In this document: piece by piece, positions 8,410 to 16,146 of the stretch | How positions within the stretch are numbered: position 1 is the first letter of the stretch | Layout of the letters: the number at the start of each line of letters is the position of its first letter | Assembly (NCBI RefSeq): GCF_036231965.1 | Contig: NZ_CP109499.1 | Location: 744,001-808,000 of the forward strand | From: Streptomyces sp. NBC_01428 | GTDB taxonomy: Bacteria; Actinomycetota; Actinomycetes; Streptomycetales; Streptomycetaceae | Length of the DNA stretch: 64,000 nucleotides | Reading direction: 5' to 3' | Position numbers and translations under genes: made by a program | The notes under the pieces: generated by a model | What the model saw: the letters and a program-made list of their open reading frames with translations, nothing else | Told to the model about the DNA's origin: nothing | The model's database searches: none

Positions 8410-8751
8410 TTACCTTTCGTCCCCCGGCATGGCCTCGAGCCGGAGCTGACGCTCGAGCTCGCCCCGGATCTCGGACGGCAGCTCGCCCGTGCGGGCCCAG
8501 TCGACGATCAGCTCGGCGACATGGCGCAGCTTGATGTTGGTGTTCTGCGAGATCGCCCGCACCGCGTCCCAGCCCTCGTCGGGGGTCAGTTGCCCGACGG
8601 CGAGGACGACGCCGATGGCCTGGTCGACGACGGCATGGGAGCGCACCGCCTGCTTGAGCTGGAGGTTCTCGCCCTCCAAGCGGGTCACCGCGGCCGCCGA
8701 GGTTTCGGCGGGCCGCGGGGTCTGCTCGGTCGTGTCCGTGTCGGACGTCAA
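8410..8751 (-). CDS. ANTAR-domain RNA-binding regulator
   Basis: The C-terminal region (LEGENLQLKQAVRSHAVVDQ, AIGVVLAVGQLTPDEGWDAV, ISQNTNIKLRHVAELIV) is a clear ANTAR three-helix domain, which binds dual-hairpin RNA to prevent termination in other bacteria. There is no receiver or GAF domain, so it is a short ANTAR-only protein. I chose TTG 8751 because GGAGG lies 5 bases upstream; GTG 8790 or 8826 would add 13 or 25 low-complexity residues. Its RNA targets are unknown. Confidence 0.8.
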   Translation of the reverse strand: MTSDTDTTEQTPRPAETSAAAVTRLEGENLQLKQAVRSHAVVDQAIGVVLAVGQLTPDEGWDAVRAISQNTNIKLRHVAELIVDWARTGELPSEIRGELERQLRLEAMPGDER

Positions 8752-8860
8752 CGTCGCCTCCGAAGTCTTGGGAGTCCGGCGCCAGTTCACTTGGTTCTCT
8801 TGTCCACAAATCCCGGCACCGTGCACCCGACTTCGGGAGTCGGACGTGGTGCCGGCTGGT

Positions 8861-9259
8861 TCAGTCGCCGGCGGGGGGTGCCGGTGTCGTGATCGGTGCG
8901 CTGTCGCGGTGCGCGTGGGCTTCCTGCGCGTCCGCGGGGGTACCGCTGTGTCCGTTGTCGTCCTGGGCCATCAGCGCGAGCAGGTCGGCGACGGTCGGAC
9001 CGGAGTCCGCCGGGTGACGGAGGGAGGTCCCCTCCTCGATCCGGTACTCGTTCGAGCGGCCGTGCCGGGTGTGCGTGAGATAGCCCCCCTCCTCCAGGTC
9101 CGCGATGATCTTTCCGACGGCCCGCTCCGTGAGCCGGCAGCGCGCGGCGATGTCACGGATGCGGGTGCCGCTGTCTTCGGCGATGGCGCCCAGCACGCGC
9201 GCGTGATTGGTCAGGAACGTCCATCCGGTGTGCGACTCGGGTACTTCACGCATCTCCAT
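8861..9259 (-). CDS. Winged helix-turn-helix regulator (MarR-like)
   Basis: 132 residues, with a winged-helix fold spanning about residues 14-75: LTNHARVLGAIAEDSGTRIRDIA then LTERAVGKIIADLEEGGYL and the wing THTRHGRSNEYRIE. The C-terminal tail is Ala/His/Pro-rich and probably disordered. Start may be the first ATG (9259) or the second (9253). It lies downstream of a strong hairpin at 9374-9409 and is transcribed separately from the NmrA-like gene. Ligand and targets are not evident. Confidence 0.8.
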   Translation of the reverse strand: MEMREVPESHTGWTFLTNHARVLGAIAEDSGTRIRDIAARCRLTERAVGKIIADLEEGGYLTHTRHGRSNEYRIEEGTSLRHPADSGPTVADLLALMAQDDNGHSGTPADAQEAHAHRDSAPITTPAPPAGD

Positions 9260-9373
9260 ATGTTAGACACATGATTCCGGCATGGCAAAGGGTGAATTCC
9301 AGTTCCTGTGTCCGAGGCTCGACGCGGGCGGGCGAACGCGCCGGCCGAGCGCCCTGCCCTCCGAAGAACACGA

Positions 9374-9409
9374 ACGCCCCCGCGGATCGCCGGGGCGACG
9401 CGGGGGCGT
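9374..9409. terminator. GC-rich hairpin terminator
   Basis: ACGCCCCCGCG at 9374-9384 pairs perfectly with CGCGGGGGCGT at 9399-9409 across a 14-base loop. It lies just after the end of the NmrA-like gene (reading leftward), which fits an intrinsic terminator of the U-poor type common in Streptomyces. Confidence 0.7.
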
Positions 9410-9435
9410 GAGTGTGCCGGACCGGTGGTCCGTGT

Positions 9436-10326
9436 TCAGGCGAGGACGGCCGGCTTGAGGACCTCCTCGCACCACTGCGTGAACGTGGTGGGGGTCGCGG
9501 TGTCCGGAGTGCGGGGGACGCCGGCGTCGAGTCCCTCGTCCTTGGCGCGCATCATGTCCACCATGCCGTGGACGAACGCGTCGCCTAGGCCGTGGCCGGA
9601 GAGGGTGCTGCCGAGTTCGTCGAGCGACTGGCGCTCGTAGCGCACCGGCCGCCCGAGCACCTCGGACATGATCCGGGCCATGTCGTTCGCCGACAGGTCC
9701 TCGGGGCCCAGGACCGGTACGCTGCCGACCCCGGTCCAGGAGCGGTCTAGGAGCAGTCCCGCGGCGACGGCGGCGATGTCCCGGGTGGCGGCCGACGGCG
9801 CCGTGCGGCCGGGATCGACGGTGTCGGTGAACACCCCCTTCTCCCTGATGGCGTCGACCTGGCGCAGCAGGTTGTCCATGAACGACGGGTTCGCCAGGGC
9901 CCGGTAGGCCACGCCGGTTCCGGCGACGAGGTCGTCCATGGCCAGGGATGCGGTGACGAGTCCGGCCCGGTCCGCTGCGGGGGTGCCTCGGCCGAGGGCC
10001 GAGACCCCGACGACGTGGCCGACTCCGTGGTCGGTGAAGGCCCGCGCGGCGGCTTCGGTGAATCCGGAGAAGGCGGCTTCGAGACTCTTGGCCCGCGGGT
10101 CGGGCGGGACGATCCAGAGGACGGCGTCCGCTCCGGTGAAGGCGTGGTCGACCACGGCCGGGTCACCGTGCGAGCCGACGACGACGTCGACCCGTTCGCG
10201 GACGGATGCGGAGAGCTTGCCGGGGTCGCGCACGACGACCCGCAGATCCTCCCCGTTCGCGTCGCGGAGGAGGGTGCCGAGGGCCTGACTGCCGATGTCG
10301 CCCGTGGGCGTCGTGATGACGATCAT
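9436..10326 (-). CDS. NmrA-like NAD(P)-binding oxidoreductase/sensor
   Basis: 296 residues from ATG 10326, where the Rossmann strand begins (MIVITTPTGDIGSQALGTLL). A typical atypical-SDR body follows (GADAVLWIVPPD, VGHVVGVSALGRG, LANPSFMDNLLRQ, RDIAAVAAGLLLD). It lacks the YxxxK catalytic pair, as NmrA-like proteins do; members are quinone oxidoreductases or redox-sensing proteins. It is divergent from a LysR gene 68 bp away and the two probably share an operator, so the LysR protein is the likely regulator. Confidence 0.85.
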   Translation of the reverse strand: MIVITTPTGDIGSQALGTLLRDANGEDLRVVVRDPGKLSASVRERVDVVVGSHGDPAVVDHAFTGADAVLWIVPPDPRAKSLEAAFSGFTEAAARAFTDHGVGHVVGVSALGRGTPAADRAGLVTASLAMDDLVAGTGVAYRALANPSFMDNLLRQVDAIREKGVFTDTVDPGRTAPSAATRDIAAVAAGLLLDRSWTGVGSVPVLGPEDLSANDMARIMSEVLGRPVRYERQSLDELGSTLSGHGLGDAFVHGMVDMMRAKDEGLDAGVPRTPDTATPTTFTQWCEEVLKPAVLA

Positions 10327-10361
10327 GGCTCCAGCCTGCGCGCGGGCCGGGCGGGCGTCCA

Positions 10362-10396
10362 ATACCTCTCGACGGACATTGATACCGTTGAGGTAT
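10362..10396. promoter_or_regulatory. LysR-type operator dyad in NmrA/LysR intergenic region
   Basis: ATACCTC (10362-10368) and its exact reverse complement GAGGTAT (10390-10396) are separated by 21 bases. The right arm runs into the LysR ATG at 10395. This is the expected position for an autoregulatory LysR site that also controls the divergent NmrA-like gene. Binding is inferred from position and symmetry only. Confidence 0.55.
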
Positions 10397-11237
10397 GGAT
10401 CTCGACCTGCGCAAGCTCCGGTACTTCGCCGCGGTCGCCGAGCATCGGCACTTCGGGCGGGCCGCCGAGGAGCTCTACATCGCGCAGCCCGTACTCAGCC
10501 GGCAGATCCGCGCGCTGGAACAGGAGCTGGGCTGCGCCCTGTTCGTCCGGACGACCCGCAGCGTGCAGCTCACGCCGGCGGGCGAGCAGCTGCGCCAGGA
10601 GGCGCCGGGGCTGCTCGCGAGCGTGGACTCGGCGGTCCGGCGCGTCCACGAGATCGGCCGCGGGGTGGAGCGGCTCGTCGTCGCGTTCACCGCCGGACTG
10701 CACGTGTCCGAGGCCGTGCGGGCGTTCTCCGCCGGGCACCCCGACGTCGAGATCGAGTTGCTCCAGGTGAAGTGGTGGGAGCAGACCGCGCCGCTGCGCG
10801 ACGGACGTGCCGACGTCGGGTATCTGCGCCGGCCGTTCGACGACCGGGGACTGCACGCCGTCCCCGTCGGCACCGAGCGGAAGGACGCCTGCCTGCCGGT
10901 GACCCATCCGCTGGCGCGTCGATCGTCGCTGCTCATGGCGGACCTGGAGGGCGAGTCGATCCTCGACGCGCGGGAGCGCCGTACGTCGTCGGTCGAGGAG
11001 AAGTTCGAGCTCGTCGCCGCCGGGCACGGCATCGCGCTGGTGCCCCGCAGTGTCGCGCGCTCCTATTCGCGGTCCGACCTCGCGCACCTCCCCGTGACGG
11101 ACGCCGAGCCGGTCGACGTGTGCGTCGTGGTCGCCAAGGACCGGCGCGAGCGTCATGTCCGGGAGTTCGTGGCGATCGCGCGGCAGACGCTGGGCGAGGG
11201 GGCCTCGCCGCGGGCGGACGGGGCGCCCACCCCGTAG
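10395..11237 (+). CDS. LysR-family transcriptional regulator
   Basis: 280 residues. The N-terminal LysR helix-turn-helix is clear: LDLRKLRYFAAVAEHRHFGRAAEELYIAQPVLSRQIRALEQELGCALF in order, with the VQLTPAGE wing. A periplasmic-binding-protein-like effector domain follows (VERLVVAFTAGLHVSEAVRA to VVVAKDRRERHV). It is divergent from the NmrA-like gene and probably regulates it and itself. The inducer is unknown. Confidence 0.9.
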   Translation: MDLDLRKLRYFAAVAEHRHFGRAAEELYIAQPVLSRQIRALEQELGCALFVRTTRSVQLTPAGEQLRQEAPGLLASVDSAVRRVHEIGRGVERLVVAFTAGLHVSEAVRAFSAGHPDVEIELLQVKWWEQTAPLRDGRADVGYLRRPFDDRGLHAVPVGTERKDACLPVTHPLARRSSLLMADLEGESILDARERRTSSVEEKFELVAAGHGIALVPRSVARSYSRSDLAHLPVTDAEPVDVCVVVAKDRRERHVREFVAIARQTLGEGASPRADGAPTP

Positions 11238-11250
11238 GACGCGCGGAGGC

Positions 11251-12069
11251 TCAGGCCGCCACGGATGCCGCGTGCCGCCAGAAGCCGGAGAAGGTGATGC
11301 GGTCCTTGGGCAGGCCCAGGCTGACGAGGTGCCTGCGTCCTTCCTGCGCCAGGGTCGACTCACCGACGACGAAGGCGTACCCGGCCGGGTCGGCGGCGGT
11401 GAGCCGCCGGAGTTCGCGGAGTGCGGCGGTACCGGCGACGGATCCGTCGCCGTCCGGCACGACCCAGGTGACGCTCATGCCGGGCGGAGCGTCCAGGGTG
11501 CGGCGGTCGGCGGCGGTGGGCACCTCCTGGATGAGCCGGCCGACGGTGTCACGGGGCAGTGAGCGCAGGATGCCGGCGGTGGCGGGCAGGCCGGTCTCGT
11601 CAGCGACGATCACGACCTCGGACGCGTTCGCCGGGCAGTCGAAGAGGATGCCCTGGTCGAGGACGGCGAGGGAGTCGCCGGCCCGGGCACGGCACGCCCA
11701 GATGGCCGCGCCGCCCTCGACCTCACCGTCCGGTCCGCGGTGCACGACGAAGTCGATGTCCATCTCCGCCGCTTCCCGACGGAAGTCGGCCACGGTGTAG
11801 TTGGCACAGTGCGGCCGCTCGGCCTCGGGGATGGCCAGGTACGGCTGGTACCAGCGCGTGCCGGTGAACTCCGGGAGCCGCAGGCCCCGTTGATGCGGGA
11901 GCTGGAGGAAGAGACGGAACCAGTGGTCGTAGCCCTGCCAGGGAAAGTCCCCGAGCTCCGGTCCGGCGACCGTCACGCGGTGCATGGACGGGGAGACCCG
12001 TTCGGTGCGCAGGACGTGGGCACGGAACATCCTGGGCTGCGGCGGCGCGAGCCGGTGGATCTTCGCCAT
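11251..12069 (-). CDS. Siderophore-interacting protein (ferric-siderophore reductase)
   Basis: 272 residues with the FAD-binding-9 domain first (FRAHVLRTERVSPSMHRVTV, GPELGDFPWQGYDHWFRLF) and the SIP domain after it (VVIVADETGLPATAGILRSL, YAFVVGESTLAQEGRR). These cytoplasmic flavoproteins reduce Fe(III) bound to imported siderophores to release iron. The ANYT stretch replaces the more usual RxYT flavin motif. A DmdR/IdeR-type iron box lies about 49 bp upstream, so it should be induced by iron starvation. No siderophore synthesis or uptake genes are next to it. Confidence 0.92.
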   Translation of the reverse strand: MAKIHRLAPPQPRMFRAHVLRTERVSPSMHRVTVAGPELGDFPWQGYDHWFRLFLQLPHQRGLRLPEFTGTRWYQPYLAIPEAERPHCANYTVADFRREAAEMDIDFVVHRGPDGEVEGGAAIWACRARAGDSLAVLDQGILFDCPANASEVVIVADETGLPATAGILRSLPRDTVGRLIQEVPTAADRRTLDAPPGMSVTWVVPDGDGSVAGTAALRELRRLTAADPAGYAFVVGESTLAQEGRRHLVSLGLPKDRITFSGFWRHAASVAA

Positions 12070-12117
12070 GACGCGTGGGGCTCCTCATCTGACTGGGTCC
12101 GGATCGATCAAGAATAC

Positions 12118-12136
12118 TAAGGGTAGGCTCACCTTA
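12118..12136. promoter_or_regulatory. Iron box (DmdR/IdeR-type operator)
   Basis: TAAGGGTAGGCTCACCTTA matches the actinobacterial iron-box consensus TTAGGTTAGGCTAACCTAA at 15 of 19 positions. It lies directly upstream of the siderophore-interacting protein gene. In this family of sites Fe-bound DmdR/IdeR represses transcription when iron is plentiful. Confidence 0.8.
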
Positions 12137-12412
12137 CCTCCGCGATTCCGGCGGTCATGCCTCGGGCTGCCCGATGCATACGGTCGTGGACTGCCCGCCC
12201 AGGACGTGACCGTGGCGCACGACCCCCGCCGACCACCCGTGCGTTCTCCTGTCGACTGGCGCTCCCGGCCCAGGGGCGACACACACCGTGCGGCCTGACC
12301 TGACGGGACATCGTGGAGTTCGGGCCCCACCCGCACCGGATACCTCGACTCCGGTCGGCCCACCCGGACAGACCCTGCTGACACGGGGCGCCACGGCACC
12401 AACAATGGGTCC

Positions 12413-12949
12413 ATGGCGTCTGAACTGTTGACCGCGGCCGTGGGCCTGCTGGGCGCGGCGTTCGGCGCCGCGGGCGCCGTGTGGGCCGGCTCGGTGACCG
12501 CCCGGTCGCAGCGTCGGCAGACTCAGGACCAGCTCGAAGCAGCCCAGCGTCGGTGGAACCTGGACAGCAAGCGCGAGATATACATGCAGCTCCTCAGATG
12601 CTGCTCGCTGTGGCAGTCGACCACCTGGGAGCTGTTCCACGCCCTCCGCACCGGCGCCGGTGCGGAGGAGCGGAGCGGGGTGTACCAGCAGAAGGTCCAG
12701 CGGTGGCAGGACTTCGCGGCAACGTCGACGACGACCAAGGTGTTCACGGCGGACATCGGTGTACAGCGGGCCGCCGACAGTGCGCGGGACGCCCTGCTCA
12801 CCGCAGAACGGGTCTGTGACGACTGGCACTTCGGGCGAGGCGACGACGAACACGACCGCCGAGTGGACGCCTTCCGGGCAGCGAGCCGCGACTGCGAGAC
12901 CGCGGTCACCGCCCTCGCCGCACAGATCGAGATCGCGCTGAGCCGGTGA
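12413..12949 (+). CDS. Hypothetical membrane-anchored coiled-coil protein
   Basis: 178 residues from ATG 12413. One N-terminal transmembrane helix (LLTAAVGLLGAAFGAAGAVW) is followed by a basic, helical stretch (ARSQRRQTQDQLEAAQRRW) and then a long predicted helical region to the end. The layout suggests an inner-membrane anchor with a cytoplasmic helical body. I do not recognise the family. It is convergent with the sugar-binding lipoprotein gene and has no obvious operon partner. Confidence 0.75.
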   Translation: MASELLTAAVGLLGAAFGAAGAVWAGSVTARSQRRQTQDQLEAAQRRWNLDSKREIYMQLLRCCSLWQSTTWELFHALRTGAGAEERSGVYQQKVQRWQDFAATSTTTKVFTADIGVQRAADSARDALLTAERVCDDWHFGRGDDEHDRRVDAFRAASRDCETAVTALAAQIEIALSR

Positions 12950-12991
12950 CCGGCTCCGCGTCACCCAGGTGCTTCCGACGCCGGCGCGCCG

Positions 12992-14086
12992 CTACTTGAG
13001 TTCCGCGGCCGTGTAGTAGCCGCTCGCGACGAGGACGCTTCTGTAGTTGGTGCTGTCGACGTTCGTCGGCTGGAGGAGGTAGGCCGGGACGACCTTCGCA
13101 CCGTTGTCGTAGGTCGCCTTGTCGTTGATGTTCGGCTGCCTGCCGTTGAGCACCTCGTCGGCCATGGTCGCGGCGACCAGGGCGAGTTGACCCAGATCCT
13201 TGTAGACGGTCTGTGACTGCTCGCCCGCGATGATCGACTTCACCGAGGCCAGTTCCGCGTCCTGGCCGGTGATGATCGGCAGCGGCTTGGCGCCGGAACC
13301 GTAGCCGTCCGACTTGAGGGCGGTCAGCACACCGATGGAGATCCCGTCGTACGGCGACAGGATCGCGTCGACCGTGTCGCTCGCGTACGACTTGGCGAGG
13401 ATCCCGGCCATGCGCTTGCGCGCGGTCGCGCCGTCCCAGCGCAGGGTGGTGACCTGGTCGAGGCCGGTCTGGCCGGACCGGACGACCAGTTGCCTGCTCT
13501 TCAGATACGGCTCGAGGAGTTCCATCGAACCGTTGAAGAAGTACTTGGTGTTGTTGTCGTCCTTCGAGCCGGCGAACAGCTCGACGGTGAACGGGCCTTT
13601 GCCGCGCTCGAGTCCGAGCTTGTCGATGATGTACCGGGCCTGGATCCGGCCGACCTGGTCGTTGTCGAAGGAGGCGTAGTAGTCGACGTCCGCGGTCCCG
13701 AGGATGAGGCGGTCGTAGGAGATCACCGGAATGCCCGCGGCGGCGGCCTGCTTGAGCACCTTGCCGAGGGATTTGTTGTCGATCGCCGCGATGATCAACG
13801 CGTCGACGCCCTGTGTGATCAGGTTCTGGATCTGTGAGACCTGCTGGTCGGGCTTGTCGTCGCCGTAGACCAGCGTCGTCTTGTAGCCCTTGTCCCGCAG
13901 GTCCTTGACGACGTTGTTGCCGTCCGTGATCCAGCGCTCGGACGCCTTGGTCGGCATGGCGACGCCCACCACGCCCCCCTTGTCGGAACTGACCTCACGA
14001 GACCCTCCGCAGGCGGACAGGGCGAGGGAGATCGAGGCGGCCCCGGCGATGGCGACGAAGGCGGTTCTTCGGTTGCGCATGGTCAT
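12992..14086 (-). CDS. Sugar ABC transporter substrate-binding lipoprotein (ChvE/XylF type)
   Basis: 364 residues with a lipoprotein signal (LSLALSAC, lipobox cysteine near residue 26) and a type I periplasmic-binding fold: GVVGVAMPTKASERWITDGN, NLITQGVDALIIAAIDNKS, GIPVISYDRLI, DAILSPYDGISIGVLTAL, ITGQDAELASVKSI. This pattern fits multiple-sugar or xylose-binding proteins that feed MmsA/GguA-type ATPases. Neither an ATPase nor a permease lies on either side, so this copy is an orphan that must share a transporter or act as a sensor. Upstream repeats at 14254-14289 may be its operator. Confidence 0.9.
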   Translation of the reverse strand: MTMRNRRTAFVAIAGAASISLALSACGGSREVSSDKGGVVGVAMPTKASERWITDGNNVVKDLRDKGYKTTLVYGDDKPDQQVSQIQNLITQGVDALIIAAIDNKSLGKVLKQAAAAGIPVISYDRLILGTADVDYYASFDNDQVGRIQARYIIDKLGLERGKGPFTVELFAGSKDDNNTKYFFNGSMELLEPYLKSRQLVVRSGQTGLDQVTTLRWDGATARKRMAGILAKSYASDTVDAILSPYDGISIGVLTALKSDGYGSGAKPLPIITGQDAELASVKSIIAGEQSQTVYKDLGQLALVAATMADEVLNGRQPNINDKATYDNGAKVVPAYLLQPTNVDSTNYRSVLVASGYYTAAELK

Positions 14087-14436
14087 CGTTCCTTGTTCTT
14101 CTCGTCATTGAGAAAGAGGTGACGGGCCGTCACGCTCCGGGCAGGGAAGCCCGGTCGGGCGACAGGGGCGCTCGCTTCGGGACGACACGTCGTTCCGACG
14201 CTCTCGATCCACACGCGCGCGCCCAACTTCCCGGCCCTGAAGGCCAGTTAGTGCACCGTTCGAGATTTCGTCATGCGTTCGAAACGGTGGCGCGACCCTA
14301 GGAGGACGAACAGGGAGTGTCAACGGAGAGAGCAGACAACGGGTGGGAAGTGTGAGGACAGCTGATTTCCCGGTGCGCCCCCGATGCCTCGCCGGCGCAC
14401 CCCCGGCACCCCGCCAGGACGTCGGCCGGTGCGCGA
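14087..14436. promoter_or_regulatory. Intergenic region with repeats upstream of sugar-binding lipoprotein gene
   Basis: No gene is seen here. CACCGTT (14254-14260) and AACGGTG (14283-14289) form an inverted repeat with a 22-base spacer. Within it CGTTCGAGA and CGTTCGAAA (14257-14265, 14276-14284) form a direct repeat 19 bases apart. They lie about 170-200 bp upstream of the lipoprotein start and could be a regulator site; no regulator gene is adjacent. Confidence 0.4.
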
Positions 14437-14483
14437 TTGACCAAGCGGGACATCGTTCCGTATATTAAACGGAACAGCGTCCC
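14437..14483 (+). promoter_or_regulatory. Promoter overlapped by a 37-bp symmetrical operator
   Basis: TTGACC (14437-14442) and TATATT (14461-14466) form a sigma-70-type promoter with an 18-base spacer, reading toward the hydrolase gene. Centred at 14465 is a nested dyad: GGGAC/GTCCC (14447-14451, 14479-14483) outside and GTTCCGT/ACGGAAC (14455-14461, 14469-14475) inside, all exactly symmetrical. It covers the -10 region, as a TetR-type repressor site would. No TetR gene is nearby. Confidence 0.7.
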
Positions 14484-14587
14484 ACTTGAGCCGCGACGAA
14501 CCCGCGGTCGGACGCGTCCCACCATCGCCCCCGGCCACCGGCATCAGTGCGCGGCAGGCAGGAGCGGCCACGAAAGGACCACGGATC

Positions 14588-15571
14588 ATGACTGAACCCA
14601 CCGCCTCAGCCGGCACCGGCGACTCGCCCCGGCCCGTCCTCTCGGTCAGCCCGGTGGTGCTGCCCGCCCCCGGCCGCGCCGTGGACCTTCAGCTACGCGT
14701 CTCCGCACCGTTGACCGGCACCGGGCTGCCCGTCATCCTCCTGTCGCACGGCCAGGGCCCGTCGAACAACCTCTCCTCGCTGAACGGCTACGCGCCGCTC
14801 GCCGACCAGTGGGCGGCACAGGGCTTCGTGGTCATCCAGCCGACGCACCTGAGTTCCCGGTCGCTGCACCTCGACCCGGGTCTCCCCGGGGCACCGCTGC
14901 ACTGGCGATCGCGGGCGGAGGACATGACACACGTCCTCGACCGGCTCGACGCGATCGAGGACGCCGTACCGATGCTCCGCGGCCGGATGGACCGGACCAA
15001 GGTCGCCGTGGCCGGGCACTCCATGGGCGGACACACGGCGAGCCTGCTGCTCGGCGCCCGCCTCACCGACCCGCACGACGGGACCGTGGTGAACCTCGCC
15101 GAGCCCCGCGTCAAGGCGGGCGTGCTGCTGGCCGCTCCCGGCCGCGGAGGTGACTCGCTCAGCACGTTCGCCGCCGAGAACTACTCGTTCTTCCTGACCA
15201 CCGACTTCTCCACCATGCGGACGCCCGCACTCGTGGTCGCCGGCGACAAGGACAGTTCCGCCCACCTGACGGTCCGGGGCCCGGAATGGCACACGGACCC
15301 GTACGTCCTCTCCCCCGGACGCAAGTCCCTGCTCGTCTTGTTCGACGCGGAGCACGGCCTCGGCGGAATCTCCGGATACGACGTCGCCGAGACCACGGAC
15401 GAGAACCCGGGGCGCGTCACCGCCGTCGCGCGTCTCACCGCGGCGTATCTCCGCAGCGAACTCAGCCCCGGGGACTCGGCATGGCAGTCGGCGGTCGACA
15501 CCCTGGCGGCCGCGTCCGACCCGGTGGGACGGATCGAGTCCAAGGAGCCGCGGGGGAGCGCGGGCCAGTAG
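14588..15571 (+). CDS. Alpha/beta hydrolase (PAF-acetylhydrolase / chlorophyllase-like)
   Basis: 327 residues from ATG 14588, with AAAGGA upstream. The fold signs are the oxyanion strand VILLSHGQGPSNNL, nucleophile elbow GHSMGGH (catalytic Ser), and later VVAGDKDSS and a DAEHGLGGISGYD segment carrying the probable catalytic His. No signal peptide is seen, so it is likely cytoplasmic. Family members hydrolyse esters, lipids or plastic oligomers; the substrate is unknown. Expression should be tightly controlled by the dyad that overlaps its promoter. Confidence 0.85.
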   Translation: MTEPTASAGTGDSPRPVLSVSPVVLPAPGRAVDLQLRVSAPLTGTGLPVILLSHGQGPSNNLSSLNGYAPLADQWAAQGFVVIQPTHLSSRSLHLDPGLPGAPLHWRSRAEDMTHVLDRLDAIEDAVPMLRGRMDRTKVAVAGHSMGGHTASLLLGARLTDPHDGTVVNLAEPRVKAGVLLAAPGRGGDSLSTFAAENYSFFLTTDFSTMRTPALVVAGDKDSSAHLTVRGPEWHTDPYVLSPGRKSLLVLFDAEHGLGGISGYDVAETTDENPGRVTAVARLTAAYLRSELSPGDSAWQSAVDTLAAASDPVGRIESKEPRGSAGQ

Positions 15572-15710
15572 CCGAGGGGCGGGTGACCGAGGGAACGAGG
15601 GCGTGAGCACGGCGTCGATGGCACCGGATGACACCGGGGCGCTGGCACGGCGGGCGAGGGTCGCGCTCCAGAGCGGACCGGAACGACAGCCTCTGGCAGG
15701 ACCGCTGATC

Positions 15711-16058
15711 TCAGCCCATGGCCACCAGGGTCAGGGCGGCCAGCACGGTGATCATGGCCACCGGCACCATCACGACACGGGTGCGCTCGATCCATCCGTA
15801 CACGTGCGTCAGCGCGGGCGCCGCCCCGCTCGTCGGTACGGTCGCCGCCCGCTCGGTCCGGCCGTCGGTCACCGGCTCGACGGCCGGAGCGGCGGCGGGC
15901 TCGGCGCAGGAGGGCGCGGTGGAGGTGACGCGCTCGGTCCGCTCGGGGGCGCCCAGGGCACAGCACCACCGGCAGTCGCCCTCCGCACCGTTCAGCCAGT
16001 CCGCGCCCGCAGGCCGGACCGAGACCGTGACGGGTCTGTCCTGGTGCCACATCGTCAT
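15711..16058 (-). CDS. Hypothetical C-tail-anchored protein
   Basis: About 115 residues if started at ATG 16058 (MTMWHQDRPVTV). The N-terminal third contains a CRWCC cysteine cluster, the middle is Ala/Glu/Thr/Pro-rich, and the C-terminus is a single transmembrane helix (VVMVPVAMITVLAALTLV) with almost nothing after it. Third-position GC is high, which supports coding. There is no strong ribosome site, and the family is not recognised. Confidence 0.55.
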   Translation of the reverse strand: MTMWHQDRPVTVSVRPAGADWLNGAEGDCRWCCALGAPERTERVTSTAPSCAEPAAAPAVEPVTDGRTERAATVPTSGAAPALTHVYGWIERTRVVMVPVAMITVLAALTLVAMG

Positions 16059-16146
16059 GACGGGTCCAACGAGACGCGCCACGGTCGGCCACGTCCCCGC
16101 CGGTCATCGTGACCCAGCTGACATCAGACGGTGAACGAGCGCCGGT

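Noticed and set aside
15603..16134. Overlapping plus-strand frames opposite the C-tail-anchored protein
   Set aside because: His/Gly/Arg-rich reading without ribosome sites. The minus-strand frame has a clean transmembrane tail and better coding signs.
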